Below the pieces are notes generated by a model. It worked only from the letters and a program-made list of their open reading frames with translations. It was not told the origin of the DNA and did not search any database. A stretch of DNA of 64,000 nt from assembly GCA_963790585.1 (NCBI GenBank), contig CAWBOY010000004.1:62001-126000 (forward strand), given 5' to 3'. Positions 54,857 to 64,000 of the stretch are shown here, one piece after another. The stretch's first letter is position 1. The number at the start of each line of letters is the position of its first letter. The DNA is from CAWBOY01 sp963790585. GTDB lineage: Bacteria; Planctomycetota; Planctomycetia; Gemmatales; Gemmataceae. Both the position numbers and the translations under genes were made by a program.

Positions 54857-56362
54857 ATGTCCGCAACTGTCACGCTCGAAATCATAGGCCGATCGGAGAT
54901 CGTGCGTCGTTTCGTGTTCGAAGAGCGAACGACGATCCTCCTCGGCCGCGATGCCGACTGCCAGATTCGTTTTCCCAGGGACCGGGCCCATCAATCGGTG
55001 TCGCGGCATCATTGCCTGATCGATATCAATCCTCCCGATGTCCGCGTCCGCGACCTCGGCAGCCGTAGCGGCACGCGCGTCAATGGCCGGCTCATCGGCA
55101 AACGCGACCGGGAATTGAGCGCCGAAGAAGCGGCCGAAATCCCCTTTGATGAACATGCCCTCTACGACGGCGATGAGATTCGGCTGGGCGCCATCCGGAT
55201 CAAATTGGACATTAAAGAGCCTATTTATTGCAATCATTGCTCTGGCGAGATTGCGCCAGATGAAAAGGATGCCTGCAAGCTGCCCAATGGCGTTTATCTC
55301 TGCATTGGCTGTCGCAGCCAACCGGAGATGGATGCGTTCGCTTCGGAGCCAAAGGCCGAGCGCTGTCCGCGCTGTGGTCGATCTCGGACAGCGGATGATG
55401 CCAGCGGCGAGCTGTGTGAAGAATGCCAGAGCGCGCCCGAAGAGGTGGCCCGACGCTTTCTGGCTCTCGCCAATCGCGGCGGGCCTGATTTGGCGGCCTT
55501 CCGAGGCTATCAAATCGTCACGGTCCTTGGCCACGTCGACCTGGGCTCAGCCATACAGGTCGTGCATGAGCGGTCGGAGGAATGGCGGGCGCTGAAGCTG
55601 ATGGTGCCACAGGTCCCGTCTACGAAAAAGCTGCGCGATCTCTTTCACGAACAAGCCGCGCTCATGAAAGTCCTGGATCATCCGCATATCGTCCGTCTCT
55701 ACGACGTCGCCCGTTCGCACGGCACATTTTTTCTACTCCAGGACTACTGCGAAGGTGGCACGGTAGGAGAATTGCTCAAGCGCCGCGGCAAACTTCCGGA
55801 CGAAATGGCCGTCCGCCTGATTCTTCAAGCTTTGGAAGGTCTCGAGTACGCCCATCGTGTGAAGTTGCCTACCGTGACATTGCCCGACGGCACGCAAACG
55901 GCCCCGCGCGGACTGGTCCATAGTGACATTAAGCCACAGAACCTCTTCCTGGAACGAATTGCCGCGAAGTATAGCGCGAAGATCGGCGATTATGGCCTGG
56001 CCAAGGCGTTCGACCTCGCCGGCTTGAGCGGCCTGTCGATGACCGGAACCATCACCGGAGCGCCGGCCTTCATGCCGCGCCAGCAGCTTCTCGACCACCG
56101 CAACCCAAAACCCGAAGTCGACGTCTGGGCCCTGGCCGCGACTCTTTATTACATGCTAACAATGCAATATCCCAGGGAGTTTCGCAAAGGAGCCGATCCC
56201 TGGAAAGCCATTTTGCAGACTAATCCGGTTTCCATCCTCGAACGCGACCCTAGTTTGGCGCGCCGACTAGGAAATGTGATCGATGAGGCGCTGATCGATA
56301 GCCCGGAGATACGATTCAAATCCGCGGCCGAGTTTCATGCGGCGCTCAAAGAGATGTTTTAG
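54857..56362 (+). CDS. FHA-domain serine/threonine protein kinase with zinc-ribbon linker
   Basis: 501 residues. N-terminal FHA domain (~1-118): LGRDADCQIRF, SVSRHHCLIDI, VRDLGSRSGTRVNGRLI. A Cys-rich linker (~124-190) has four CxxC-type knuckles (YCNHC, CIGC, CPRC, CEEC), likely zinc ribbons. Kinase domain ~215-500: Lys247 in WRALKLMV, catalytic loop HSDIKPQN (~355-362), DYG in place of DFG (~378-380), GAPAFMPRQQ and DVWALAATLYYML. The glycine loop is degenerate (LGHVDLGSAIQV) and the Arg of HRD is Ser, but Lys, Asp and Asn are kept, so activity is plausible. The fusion joins phospho-Thr recognition to a kinase. Cytoplasmic; divergent from the redoxin fusion. Confidence 0.92.
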   Translation: MSATVTLEIIGRSEIVRRFVFEERTTILLGRDADCQIRFPRDRAHQSVSRHHCLIDINPPDVRVRDLGSRSGTRVNGRLIGKRDRELSAEEAAEIPFDEHALYDGDEIRLGAIRIKLDIKEPIYCNHCSGEIAPDEKDACKLPNGVYLCIGCRSQPEMDAFASEPKAERCPRCGRSRTADDASGELCEECQSAPEEVARRFLALANRGGPDLAAFRGYQIVTVLGHVDLGSAIQVVHERSEEWRALKLMVPQVPSTKKLRDLFHEQAALMKVLDHPHIVRLYDVARSHGTFFLLQDYCEGGTVGELLKRRGKLPDEMAVRLILQALEGLEYAHRVKLPTVTLPDGTQTAPRGLVHSDIKPQNLFLERIAAKYSAKIGDYGLAKAFDLAGLSGLSMTGTITGAPAFMPRQQLLDHRNPKPEVDVWALAATLYYMLTMQYPREFRKGADPWKAILQTNPVSILERDPSLARRLGNVIDEALIDSPEIRFKSAAEFHAALKEMF

Positions 56363-56379
56363 ATTTTACAAAATGTGCG

Positions 56380-56707
56380 CTATTTCTTCGGCTCCAGAAC
56401 CTTCGGCCCCTCCGTCTTATATGCTCCGGTGCCGCCCTGATAGAACAAACCATGATACCATTGCAAGTTCACGCGCGACGGCAATAGAAAACCGCGGTAG
56501 TCCCAGCCCCAGGTGCCTTCGTACCCCTGTTTCGGGCCGCCCAGTGGACCGGGGCTGCCGCCACCGATGTAGTAGCCGGTGTAATGGCCGGTATCCGTCG
56601 GCTTGGCGATCCGTGAAATCTCGGCATTGGCCGGACAGGGAGGATCGGCGCAGACCAATTGCCGATAGCGCCAAGCCCAGAAGCGCGAGGCGTGGCAGGG
56701 TTCTCAT
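56380..56707 (-). CDS. Small exported protein after the HbpS-like gene (frame broken near 56655)
   Basis: About 109 residues. It starts at 56707 in an ATGA overlap with the TGA of the HbpS-like gene, so it is translationally coupled to it. Signal peptide MRTLPRLALLGLALSAIG; after a one-base break the mature part reads VCADPPCPANAEISRIAKPT, then Gly/Tyr-rich HYTGYYIGGGSPGPLGGPKQ and TWGWDYRGFLLPSRVNLQWYH. Two Cys and many aromatic residues are visible; no family is recognised. The coupling suggests it works with the HbpS-like surface protein. Confidence 0.7.
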
Positions 56708-59142
56708 ACGATTCCCCCTTCGGGATTGCGGTTGTTCTTTTGATACGGCAGACGGACGCCGGCGTAGAAATACTGGTCGGCTTGTAAGTTTACCGGGGCT
56801 CCATATCCCGCCGCTCCCGCGATCGTCACGACGTCGTCTTGATCGACGCCATCGCCGCTGACGCCGAAACCACCCACCATGCCGACTTGGGTATAAAGTG
56901 GCGAGCTACCTGGGAAAAAGACGATGCCATTTTGATTCCGGGGATTATTGGGATCTCGGAAGTTTGTGCTGGGATGGAAGGCATCATACCCTTGGACACT
57001 TTGAAACGCGGATACAGGCAGCGGCGGGCCTACCTCTAATCCTGTAGTAGGATCCGTCCCGCCGTCATTCAAAATGGAGAATGGCCCCGGTGGTGCGCCA
57101 TCAATTCCCTCGGGGAAGCGCGGCTCGGCCGCATACCGGAAGGTCCGGTTGGTGAAGGCGACTCCAGCCGGCACGCCTGGAACTTGATCGACCGGCTGTA
57201 CGTCGGTCGAATCGTAGTAGGCGACGTTGCGCGACTTGGCCACGGCGACGTCGACCGAAAAAATCGTGGCATCGGGCATTCGATAGAGGCCCAGGAGATT
57301 GCCGTCCTTGTCCGAGACGGCGAAGACCATCTTGGTCGTGTTGTCGAGCGGCAAGCGGATGGCGGCCCGGGTCAGATTGGCCTGATCGATGCCATCGGTG
57401 ATGATCTGTGTCACCTGAGCGGCGCTGATGCCGTCGCCCGCGTGCGGCGTTACCAGCCAACCGCTGGCATCGACCAATCCGTCGGAGTAGTAGGCCGTAT
57501 TATTCGCGGCCACTTGAATCGCGCTCGCCGGAGCTGCTCCAGGCGCGATCGGCTCGGCGACGCCGTCGTAGGGATTGCCGGTCCCGAGCGTGGCCCCGAA
57601 TTCGGCGAGATGTTGTGGCCCCTGCGTGCCGCCGGGACCAAAGATGTCCAGGGTAATACCTACAAGATCGATCCGCATAGTCGACGGCGTCAATGGCCCG
57701 GTCGAGATGCCCGCCACCGGAGCTACACCTGCCAAATTGCCAACGGGTAGACCGATGCCTGGCGCACCGCCCAGCGCGGCGAAGGCCATGTATTCCGCCT
57801 CCAGGGAGCGATCCCGTTTCGCCGGATTGTAGTCAGCGCTCAGGGCACTATTCTCCGCACTGGCGTAGCCTGTGGTGCCTGGGAAAAAGATACCGATACC
57901 GCCGACCTCAATGGGAGTATTGGTGTTCGGATCGTTCTTGTAGATTGGAGTGCCGCCCGGCAGCGTTCCGATGCCGCGGCCCTGCCCGGACGGATCGATA
58001 CCGGACAGGAATCCATACGACTCCGGAGCGAACAGGAGGGGCTGGCCTCCAGGTATAAATTGCAGCGGCACGTTGAACCGGCTCGGCAGTTGATCCGCTG
58101 GATTTGTATCCTTATTTCCATTGGGACCATAGGGAACCAGGCTGTCGCGGTTTGTCTCCTCAATGTTGAATAGATCCACTTGCGGCGTGAAGCTGACTCC
58201 CGGTGGGAAGTGGCCGCCGATGCCGATCGGAGCCACGGTTCCTGGTCCGCGCAGGGGAGAATTGGGATCCATCACGTCCGGGCTCGAATCGACCTCGCGC
58301 TGCGTAATCGTCGATTGACTTATGAATTGAATGGTTCGTGACGTCAGCGGCGCCTGATCGTTTCCAAAAAAAGCTCCGGTTCGCGCCTCGGCGAGAGCGC
58401 CGTCGATGGCGAAAGTCAACGCCTGTGGATTGCTGGTGATCGCCGTCGACACGCCGCTTTCGACGCGCACGCCAAGGACGCGGCCGTTGCGGTCCATGAC
58501 GGCGATTATGGCATCGTTGCTCGCCGAGGCCGCCGCGGCGCGATCGATAATCTGTTGTACATCATCGGAAGTAAGTGTCGGCGGGGCAGCGCTCGCGGTC
58601 GGCGGGGGATTGGATGCGTAGGTAATTCGATCGCCCGCGTGTGACGAAACCTGGTCGCCTTGTTTGACCTCAAAGAAGTAATTGCGGCCGGTGCCTCCGA
58701 TGAGAGTGTCCGTATCCAGGCCGGCGTAGATTTTGGCGTCGCCTGTCCCGCCAATGACTGCGCTTACACCGCCGCCGGCAATCAAGGTGCTGTAGCCACT
58801 TCCTGTTTCCTGAATGATCGCCGGAGCCGTCAGGCTATTGGCAATCCCAAGATAATCCTGGCCGACACCCGTTAAGATAATCTCATTTACCGATGCCGCA
58901 TCGAATCGACCGATCTCTTGGCCGAAATCCTGGACCACCACCTGTGACTGTGCGCTATCCAGGTAAAGCCAAAGATGTTGCCGCGCGGTAGTTCCCGTTA
59001 CCGAGAGGATGTTGTTGGTGAAGGACAGGATGGCCGTCGGCACGGTGCGGTCTTCGAGCCACTCTAATCGAGGCTTGGCCGAGCTTTCATTGCGGCTTCG
59101 AATCCCGCCAGATCCCCAAACCGAGCGCATCCTACGCATCAT
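56704..59142 (-). CDS. Surface protein with two GlcG/HbpS-type heme-binding-like domains
   Basis: 812 residues. Residues ~26-36 (LEWLEDRTVPT) are the planctomycete surface-protein segment related to LEPR-XLL. Residues ~40-180 contain RTX-like GGTGD / GLDTDTLIGGTG repeats. Two GlcG/HbpS (DUF336) domains follow: ~190-490 starts DDVQQIIDRAAAASASNDAIIAVMDRNGRVLG; ~560-790 starts AAQVTQIITDGIDQANLTRAAI, with FAVSDKDGNLLGLYRMPDAT, AVAKSRNVAYYDS and the family end VGGFGVSGDGVDQDDVVTIAGAAGY. HbpS of Streptomyces binds heme and senses redox stress; GlcG members are often of unknown role. Long insertions lie inside each domain. Divergent from the barrel-multiheme operon. Confidence 0.88.
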   Translation of the reverse strand: MMRRMRSVWGSGGIRSRNESSAKPRLEWLEDRTVPTAILSFTNNILSVTGTTARQHLWLYLDSAQSQVVVQDFGQEIGRFDAASVNEIILTGVGQDYLGIANSLTAPAIIQETGSGYSTLIAGGGVSAVIGGTGDAKIYAGLDTDTLIGGTGRNYFFEVKQGDQVSSHAGDRITYASNPPPTASAAPPTLTSDDVQQIIDRAAAASASNDAIIAVMDRNGRVLGVRVESGVSTAITSNPQALTFAIDGALAEARTGAFFGNDQAPLTSRTIQFISQSTITQREVDSSPDVMDPNSPLRGPGTVAPIGIGGHFPPGVSFTPQVDLFNIEETNRDSLVPYGPNGNKDTNPADQLPSRFNVPLQFIPGGQPLLFAPESYGFLSGIDPSGQGRGIGTLPGGTPIYKNDPNTNTPIEVGGIGIFFPGTTGYASAENSALSADYNPAKRDRSLEAEYMAFAALGGAPGIGLPVGNLAGVAPVAGISTGPLTPSTMRIDLVGITLDIFGPGGTQGPQHLAEFGATLGTGNPYDGVAEPIAPGAAPASAIQVAANNTAYYSDGLVDASGWLVTPHAGDGISAAQVTQIITDGIDQANLTRAAIRLPLDNTTKMVFAVSDKDGNLLGLYRMPDATIFSVDVAVAKSRNVAYYDSTDVQPVDQVPGVPAGVAFTNRTFRYAAEPRFPEGIDGAPPGPFSILNDGGTDPTTGLEVGPPLPVSAFQSVQGYDAFHPSTNFRDPNNPRNQNGIVFFPGSSPLYTQVGMVGGFGVSGDGVDQDDVVTIAGAAGYGAPVNLQADQYFYAGVRLPYQKNNRNPEGGIV

Positions 59143-59375
59143 GGCGATTTCCTCTTGGGAACGGAATTCGCCGGAATTCCGCTAGCGTGGTCCAACTTCA
59201 GCAGTCCTCCTCTGAATTATCGGCAATCCGAACATTTTGCTGCGGCCAATCTCGTGACAATCGATCCAATCGGCAGATCCGGTAAAGATGACCCAGTTTC
59301 TCTTCCGATACTCCTTATTGGATAGGTTCGATTGTTACCGGGATCTGCCGGTCGACACGGTCACTGGAGCCCAAT

Positions 59376-61259
59376 GTGGTGTCAGCCAAACGAGCATTCG
59401 GCCACGGTGCGCTGACGTTGATCACGATTGGGATGCTCGCGCTTCGCGTGCTGGCGGATGGGCCACAGGCGGCAGAACAGCAAGCATCACCCAATGTGCC
59501 GCTCACGCCGCTGCAACGCCCAATCGAGACTTTGCCGACGGAGCTACCGGCTCCCCGGACATTTGCAGGTCCAGTCCTGACAGTTCCCTGGGAAGCGCCC
59601 AATGGCTTCGCAGGTCCTTCAAGCGTCATACCGACCGAACAACCGGATGGGGGGGAAGGCTTTGTGCCCGTCGCCGATCGCTGGCGCATTGGTTTCAGCG
59701 AATATGATCGATATGACAAGGGCCATCCGCCGGCGTTTGATTATCCCTTTCAGCGCGGCAGTTTTTGGGATCCGTTTAACCAAAATGTTCTCAAAGGCGA
59801 TTACCCGATCATCGGGCAACATACGTTTCTCGACATTACCGGCATCATGGATACTACTTTCGAGTTTCGCCAGCGGCCGACAGCGACGACGCCATTCGAG
59901 AGCACGGCGAATCCGCAACAGACCGATTTCTTCGGCAAGCCGAATCAGTTCTCCTACCAGCAGTTATATAGTTTGTCGTTCGACCTGTTTCATGGTGATG
60001 CTGGGTTCAAACCGGCGGATTGGCGCGTCAAGGTGACGCCGGTGTTCAATATTAATTATTTGGCCGCCGAGGAGTTGGCTGTCGTGAACCCCGACGCGCG
60101 GGCCGGAACGACGCGCGGGCGCACCTGGGGGACCCTGGAAGAATGGTTTGTCGAAAAAAAGATAGCGGACCTCAGTCCCAACTATGATTTTGTATCGCTG
60201 CGCGTCGGCTCCCAGCCCTTTACCAGCGATTTCCGCGGCTTCATCTTTAGCGACGTCAATCGCGGCGCCCGCATTTTCGGAACCCTGGATGCCAACCGCG
60301 ATCAGTTCAACTTGGTCTATTTCAATCAACAGGAAAAGGACACCAATAGCGACCTGAATACCTTTGATTCACGCGGGCAGCAAATTTTTATTGCGAACTA
60401 CTATCATCAAGACTTTATTTGGCCGGGCTACACAATCGAGGGTAGCGTTCATTACAACCACGATGACCCCTCATTTCACTTCGATAAAAATAATTTTCTG
60501 GTGCGGCCCGATCCTGTAGGCGTCTTTCAGCCGCACCAACTCGACGTAGTTTACCTTGGCATGGCGGGCGACGGCCACATTGGCCGGATCAACATCAATA
60601 ATTCCTTCTATTGGGCTTTGGGTCACGACAGCCTCAACCCGCTTGCGAACCGAGCCGAGGACATCAGCGCTCAGATGGCGACCCTGGAACTTTCTTACGA
60701 CCGCGATTGGATGCGCTTTCGCACGTCGTTCCTGTATGCTTCCGGCGATGGCAACATCAATAATGGCCACGCCACCGGCTTTGATAGCATTCAGGACAAT
60801 CCAAATTTCGCCGGTGGCGAGTTCAGTTACTTCCAGCGCCAGGCCATTCCACTTTTCGGCGTCAATCTCGTCAATGCCTTCAGCCTCCTGCCGGATTTGT
60901 GCTCGAGCAAGACTCAGGGGCAAAGCAATTTCGTCAATCCGGGATTGTTTCTTCTCAACTTTGGTGTGGACATGGATGTCACGCCACGGCTCAAGCTCGT
61001 GAACAATCTGAACTTTTTGTGGTTCGATAAGACGGCGGTGTTGGAGCAATTCCTCTATCAAGGTCGCATCGATCAGTTTATAGGTGCCGATCTCAGTACC
61101 GGCGTCGTTTATCGCCCATTACTGAGTAACAACATCATCATTACGGCTGGGGCCGCGACGCTCCTGCCGGGTCAAGGGTTCAAGGATCTTTACAACGGTT
61201 TGGGCTCGGATGTCAAACCGTTGGTATCCGCTTTCGTGCAACTAACCTTGACGTATTGA
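59376..61259 (+). CDS. Outer-membrane beta-barrel protein paired with a multiheme cytochrome
   Basis: 627 residues from the GTG at 59376 (TGGAG upstream). N-terminal signal (ALTLITIGMLALRVLADG), a ~90-residue Pro-rich linker, then about 500 residues of alternating amphipathic strands and long loops (HTFLDITGIMDTTFEFRQR, WRVKVTPVFNINYLAAEEL, YDFVSLRVGSQPFTSDFRGF, FNLVYFNQQEKDT, IEGSVHYNHDDPSFHFDKN, LKLVNNLNFLWFDKTAV, GVVYRPLLSNNIIITAGA), ending VSAFVQLTLTY with a terminal Tyr. That is a large barrel, probably 20 or more strands. It lies 61 bp upstream of the multiheme gene. In MtrB/PioB-type systems the barrel sheathes a cytochrome; here that role is inferred from order and size only. Confidence 0.85.
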   Translation: MVSAKRAFGHGALTLITIGMLALRVLADGPQAAEQQASPNVPLTPLQRPIETLPTELPAPRTFAGPVLTVPWEAPNGFAGPSSVIPTEQPDGGEGFVPVADRWRIGFSEYDRYDKGHPPAFDYPFQRGSFWDPFNQNVLKGDYPIIGQHTFLDITGIMDTTFEFRQRPTATTPFESTANPQQTDFFGKPNQFSYQQLYSLSFDLFHGDAGFKPADWRVKVTPVFNINYLAAEELAVVNPDARAGTTRGRTWGTLEEWFVEKKIADLSPNYDFVSLRVGSQPFTSDFRGFIFSDVNRGARIFGTLDANRDQFNLVYFNQQEKDTNSDLNTFDSRGQQIFIANYYHQDFIWPGYTIEGSVHYNHDDPSFHFDKNNFLVRPDPVGVFQPHQLDVVYLGMAGDGHIGRININNSFYWALGHDSLNPLANRAEDISAQMATLELSYDRDWMRFRTSFLYASGDGNINNGHATGFDSIQDNPNFAGGEFSYFQRQAIPLFGVNLVNAFSLLPDLCSSKTQGQSNFVNPGLFLLNFGVDMDVTPRLKLVNNLNFLWFDKTAVLEQFLYQGRIDQFIGADLSTGVVYRPLLSNNIIITAGAATLLPGQGFKDLYNGLGSDVKPLVSAFVQLTLTY

Positions 61260-61320
61260 GAATCGCATCGCCAATCCGCCTATTGGTGGAGATACTCCCA
61301 TACCGGAGGCGACCTCGCTC

Positions 61321-64000
61321 ATGGCTCGAAGTAATCTCGGAGACGACCGCGCGACTTGGCTTTACTCCAGCGCCGCTTGTATCGCCCTTTTAGCCTGCTT
61401 CGCCCTTATTGCCTGCGTCACCGAGTCGATTGCGTATGGTCAACACGCCAGGCCGAATGGCGATCCCGCGCTTCCGCCGCCGTTTCCTATCCCTCCTGAA
61501 TTAGCCAACGTCAACTTGCTGAAGCAGACGAGCGAGGAAGCGCAGGTCAAGAGCGTGGGATGTATCAATTGCCACAAGGATTCGTGCGACCCGCATTTCA
61601 AAGCGACCTTGCGGATTGGCTGCGTCGACTGCCACGGCGGCGATCCGAGCAGTGATTCCAAAGAGCGGGCACATATTGCGCCGCGCTTTCCGGAGGCGTG
61701 GCCCAGCTCGGCCAAGCCAGTCCGCTCGTACACTTTGCTCAATCATGAATCTCCGGATTTTGTACGGTTCGTCAACCCTGGTGATCTGCGTGTCGCCCAT
61801 ATTAGCTGCGGCACCATGGGATGTCACACCCAGGAGGTTTCGCGCGTCCGCAAGAGCATGATGACACACGGCTGTATGTTGTGGGCGCGGCCCTTTATAA
61901 CAATGGCTCGGTGCCCAATAAGCATCCGGCCTACGGTGAAAGTTACTCTATGAACGGCACGCCTCTACGCGTGCTGACCGTGCCGGCGCCGACCGAAGAT
62001 GAGCGACGAACGAAGGGCGTTTTGGCTTCGATCGATCCATTGCCGCGTTACGAGATCTCGCAACCAGGCAATGTCTTGCGTATTTTCGAGCCGGGCGGAC
62101 GTTTCCGCACGGAGACGGGCATCCCCGACCGGCTCGAAGATCCAGGACGACCCTTTCTCACGCGTCTCAGCGTCCGCGGGCTGGGCACCCAGAATCGCAC
62201 CGACCCGGTCTTCATCGGCCTGCAGAAGACGCGCTTGCTCGATCCGACGTTGAATTTCATGGGTACCAACGACCACGCCGGTGACTATCGCTCCAGTGGA
62301 TGTACAGCGTGCCATGTGGTCTATGCCAACGACCGTTCGCGCGTTCATTCCGGGCCCTATGCTCGCTACGGCAATCAGGGCACCAGCAGCTCTAGCGATC
62401 CGACCATTCCCAAAAACGAGTCGGGCCATCCGATTCAACACCGTTTCGCGCCGGGCAATAGCATACCAACCAGCCAATGTATCGTCTGCCACATCCATCC
62501 GGGTACGAACGTGATGAACAGCTTCGTCGGCTTCCAGTGGTGGGATGAAGAGACGGATGGAGAATTGATCTACCCGGCCAAGCAGAAGTATCCGACGGCT
62601 GAGGAGTTCGTGCGCGCTCAGATGTCGAATCCCAATGAGTCCTCGGCGCGCAACAATCTATCCGACCCGGAGTTTTTGGAACACCTTGCAGACCTGAATC
62701 CTCAGGCGAAACATACGCAGTTTGCCGATTTTCACGGCCATGGCTGGGCCTTCCGAGCTGTCTTCCGCCAGGATCGCAAGGGAAATCTGCTCGATCACTC
62801 GGGCAATATCGTGCCCAATCCCGGCACCAAGGAATTGAACGAAGCGATGCGATTTCAGCAACAGGCCCCCAAGGAGCGCGTTCATAAGGACGGGGTGCCT
62901 GTCCACATGATGGATATCCACATGGAAAAGGGCATGCACTGCATCGATTGCCACTTCACGCAGGACATGCACGGCAACACGCGGCTCCAGGGCGAGGTGC
63001 GGGCGGCGATAGAAATTCAGTGTGTCGACTGCCACGGATCGGCCACTAGTAGACCCGACCTCAGAACATCCGGGCCCGCGGCCTACACCTCCAGCCCCGA
63101 GGGAGGCCGCAATATCGCAGCGATGCGCACGCCTTCGGGCCGGCCACGCTTCGAGCATGAGGGGACCAAGATCTTTCAGAATTCGATGGTGGAAAAGGAC
63201 CTGCGTTGGGAGGTCCCGCAGGTTGTCGATGTAATTACGCCGGGGAATGCGCGTTTCAACGAGAAAGCCTATTTGGCCAAGACCGTCCGGGTGGCCGCTG
63301 ATGGCAAGATGGTATTTGGTGCGATGTCCAAGGACGACGAATGTAAGCAAGCTCATAACAATAAAAACATGAGCTGTATCGCCTGTCATTCCTCCTGGAA
63401 CCCGAGTTGCTATGGCTGCCATCTACCACAGAAGGCCAATTTCAAGATGCCGCAGTTACACAACGAGGGCGACGTCACGCGGAATATCACTTCGTACAAC
63501 TTCCAGACTCTGCGTGAAGATGTCTACATGCTCGGCCGCGACGGCGACGTGACCGGCAATCGCATTGGCCCCGCTCGCTCGTCCTGTGCGATCCATGTCG
63601 GCTCGTACAACGGCAATCGCGAATCGATCTACTTCCAGCAGCAAACGATCTCCGGCGAAGGTCTGAGCGGCATCGCCTTTAGCACGAACGTGCCGCACAC
63701 CGTCCGCGGTAAGGATGGCACCAAGCAATGTACCGATTGCCATATCTCCAAGGAGAATGATAACAACGCCATCATGGCTCAGCTGTTGATGCAGGGTACC
63801 AATTACCTCAATTTCATGGGCCGATACTGTTGGGTCGCCGCCGGCGAGCACGGCCTCAATGCCGTCGAAGTTACGGAGCGTGATGAGCCACAGGCGGTCA
63901 TCGGTAGCCGGCTGCATCAGCTGGCCTTTCCCGATTTCTTTCGGAAACACGTCGAGCATGATCGTCAACTATTGAATGCTCATGAGCATCCTGGCATGGA
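61321..64000 (+). CDS. Multiheme cytochrome c, possible lipoprotein (3' end outside window; frame broken at 61883-61885)
   Basis: About 893 residues are visible and the frame is open at the window end. The N-terminus has a long hydrophobic segment with a possible lipobox (ALIAC); a non-lipid signal cut after SIAYG is an alternative. Heme sites: CINCH, CVDCH, the non-standard CGTMGCH (CX4CH), then CTACH, CIVCH, CIDCH, CVDCH, CIACH, CYGCH and CTDCH, giving nine CxxCH plus one CX4CH. Other conserved-looking parts are LYNNGSVPNKHPAYGESY, GLQKTRLLDPTLNFMGTNDH and SGCTACHVVYANDRSRVHSG. The break is cured by one G in the GGG run at 61883, joining MTHGCMLW to GAALYNNG. Periplasmic or outer-membrane electron carrier. 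Confidence 0.92.

Noticed and set aside
63303..63400. CKQAH and CAIH in the multiheme cytochrome as extra heme sites
   Set aside because: They lack the second cysteine before His, so they are not counted as heme-attachment motifs.

Overview
The window looks like chromosomal DNA of a Planctomycetota bacterium, probably close to the Gemmataceae. The evidence is lineage-typical proteins: a BBP7-type outer-membrane barrel, an LEPR-XLL surface protein, a second surface protein with an LEDRTVP segment, a PVC-type dehydrogenase with a C-terminal CxxCH domain fused to DUF1080, a separate DUF1080 protein, a redoxin/copper-monooxygenase fusion and an FHA-kinase. Coding DNA is G+C-rich. Many short genes stand alone, separated by long palindromic intergenic repeats. 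Placement rests on family recognition only.

Layout. 1-5.4 kb: end of an RND efflux permease and its lipoprotein adaptor, a secreted beta protein, then a TPR-YggX fusion next to a PSP1 protein with a Cys/Gly tail. 5.6-15.4 kb: WXXGXW-repeat protein, RidA, glycosyltransferase, Ada, PP2C phosphatase, aminotransferase, Uma2 protein. 15.4-17.2 kb: rpmI-rplT-pheS on the minus strand. 17.6-31.9 kb: TPR protein, HtrA-like protease, DksA-type zinc finger, lspA, esterase, AsmA-like giant, YheT-like hydrolase, agmatine deiminase, lipoate ligase, DUF1080 protein, GAF-like/SpoIIE phosphatase. 32-39.1 kb: peroxiredoxin, a SMI1/KNR4 gene, then a mobile island (decayed IS5 end, IS110 transposase, 86-bp direct repeats, a perfect 82-nt hairpin, an intact IS5-like element and a group II intron 15 bp from its end). 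39.4-56.4 kb: nadE, PVC cytochrome, DtxR-type regulator, surface proteins, redoxin fusion, FHA-kinase. 56.4-64 kb: a divergent cluster of a double GlcG/HbpS-domain surface protein and a small secreted protein on one strand, and an outer-membrane barrel plus a multiheme cytochrome c (nine CxxCH and one CX4CH visible, running off the window) on the other.

The last cluster is the best candidate for an undescribed system. A barrel directly followed by a multiheme cytochrome with a possible lipobox has the logic of a porin-cytochrome conduit that moves electrons across the outer membrane, with a divergent heme-binding-type surface protein as a possible partner. This is inference from architecture and order.

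Caution. I see 17 reading-frame breaks in 14 otherwise well-conserved genes, including the essential pheS. Most sit at short homopolymers and are repaired by adding one base. I read them as consensus indel errors rather than mass pseudogenisation, so I annotate each such gene as one locus spanning the break. A second window-wide theme is at least ten kinds of intergenic palindrome, several present in more than one copy and some reaching into the 3' ends of genes.
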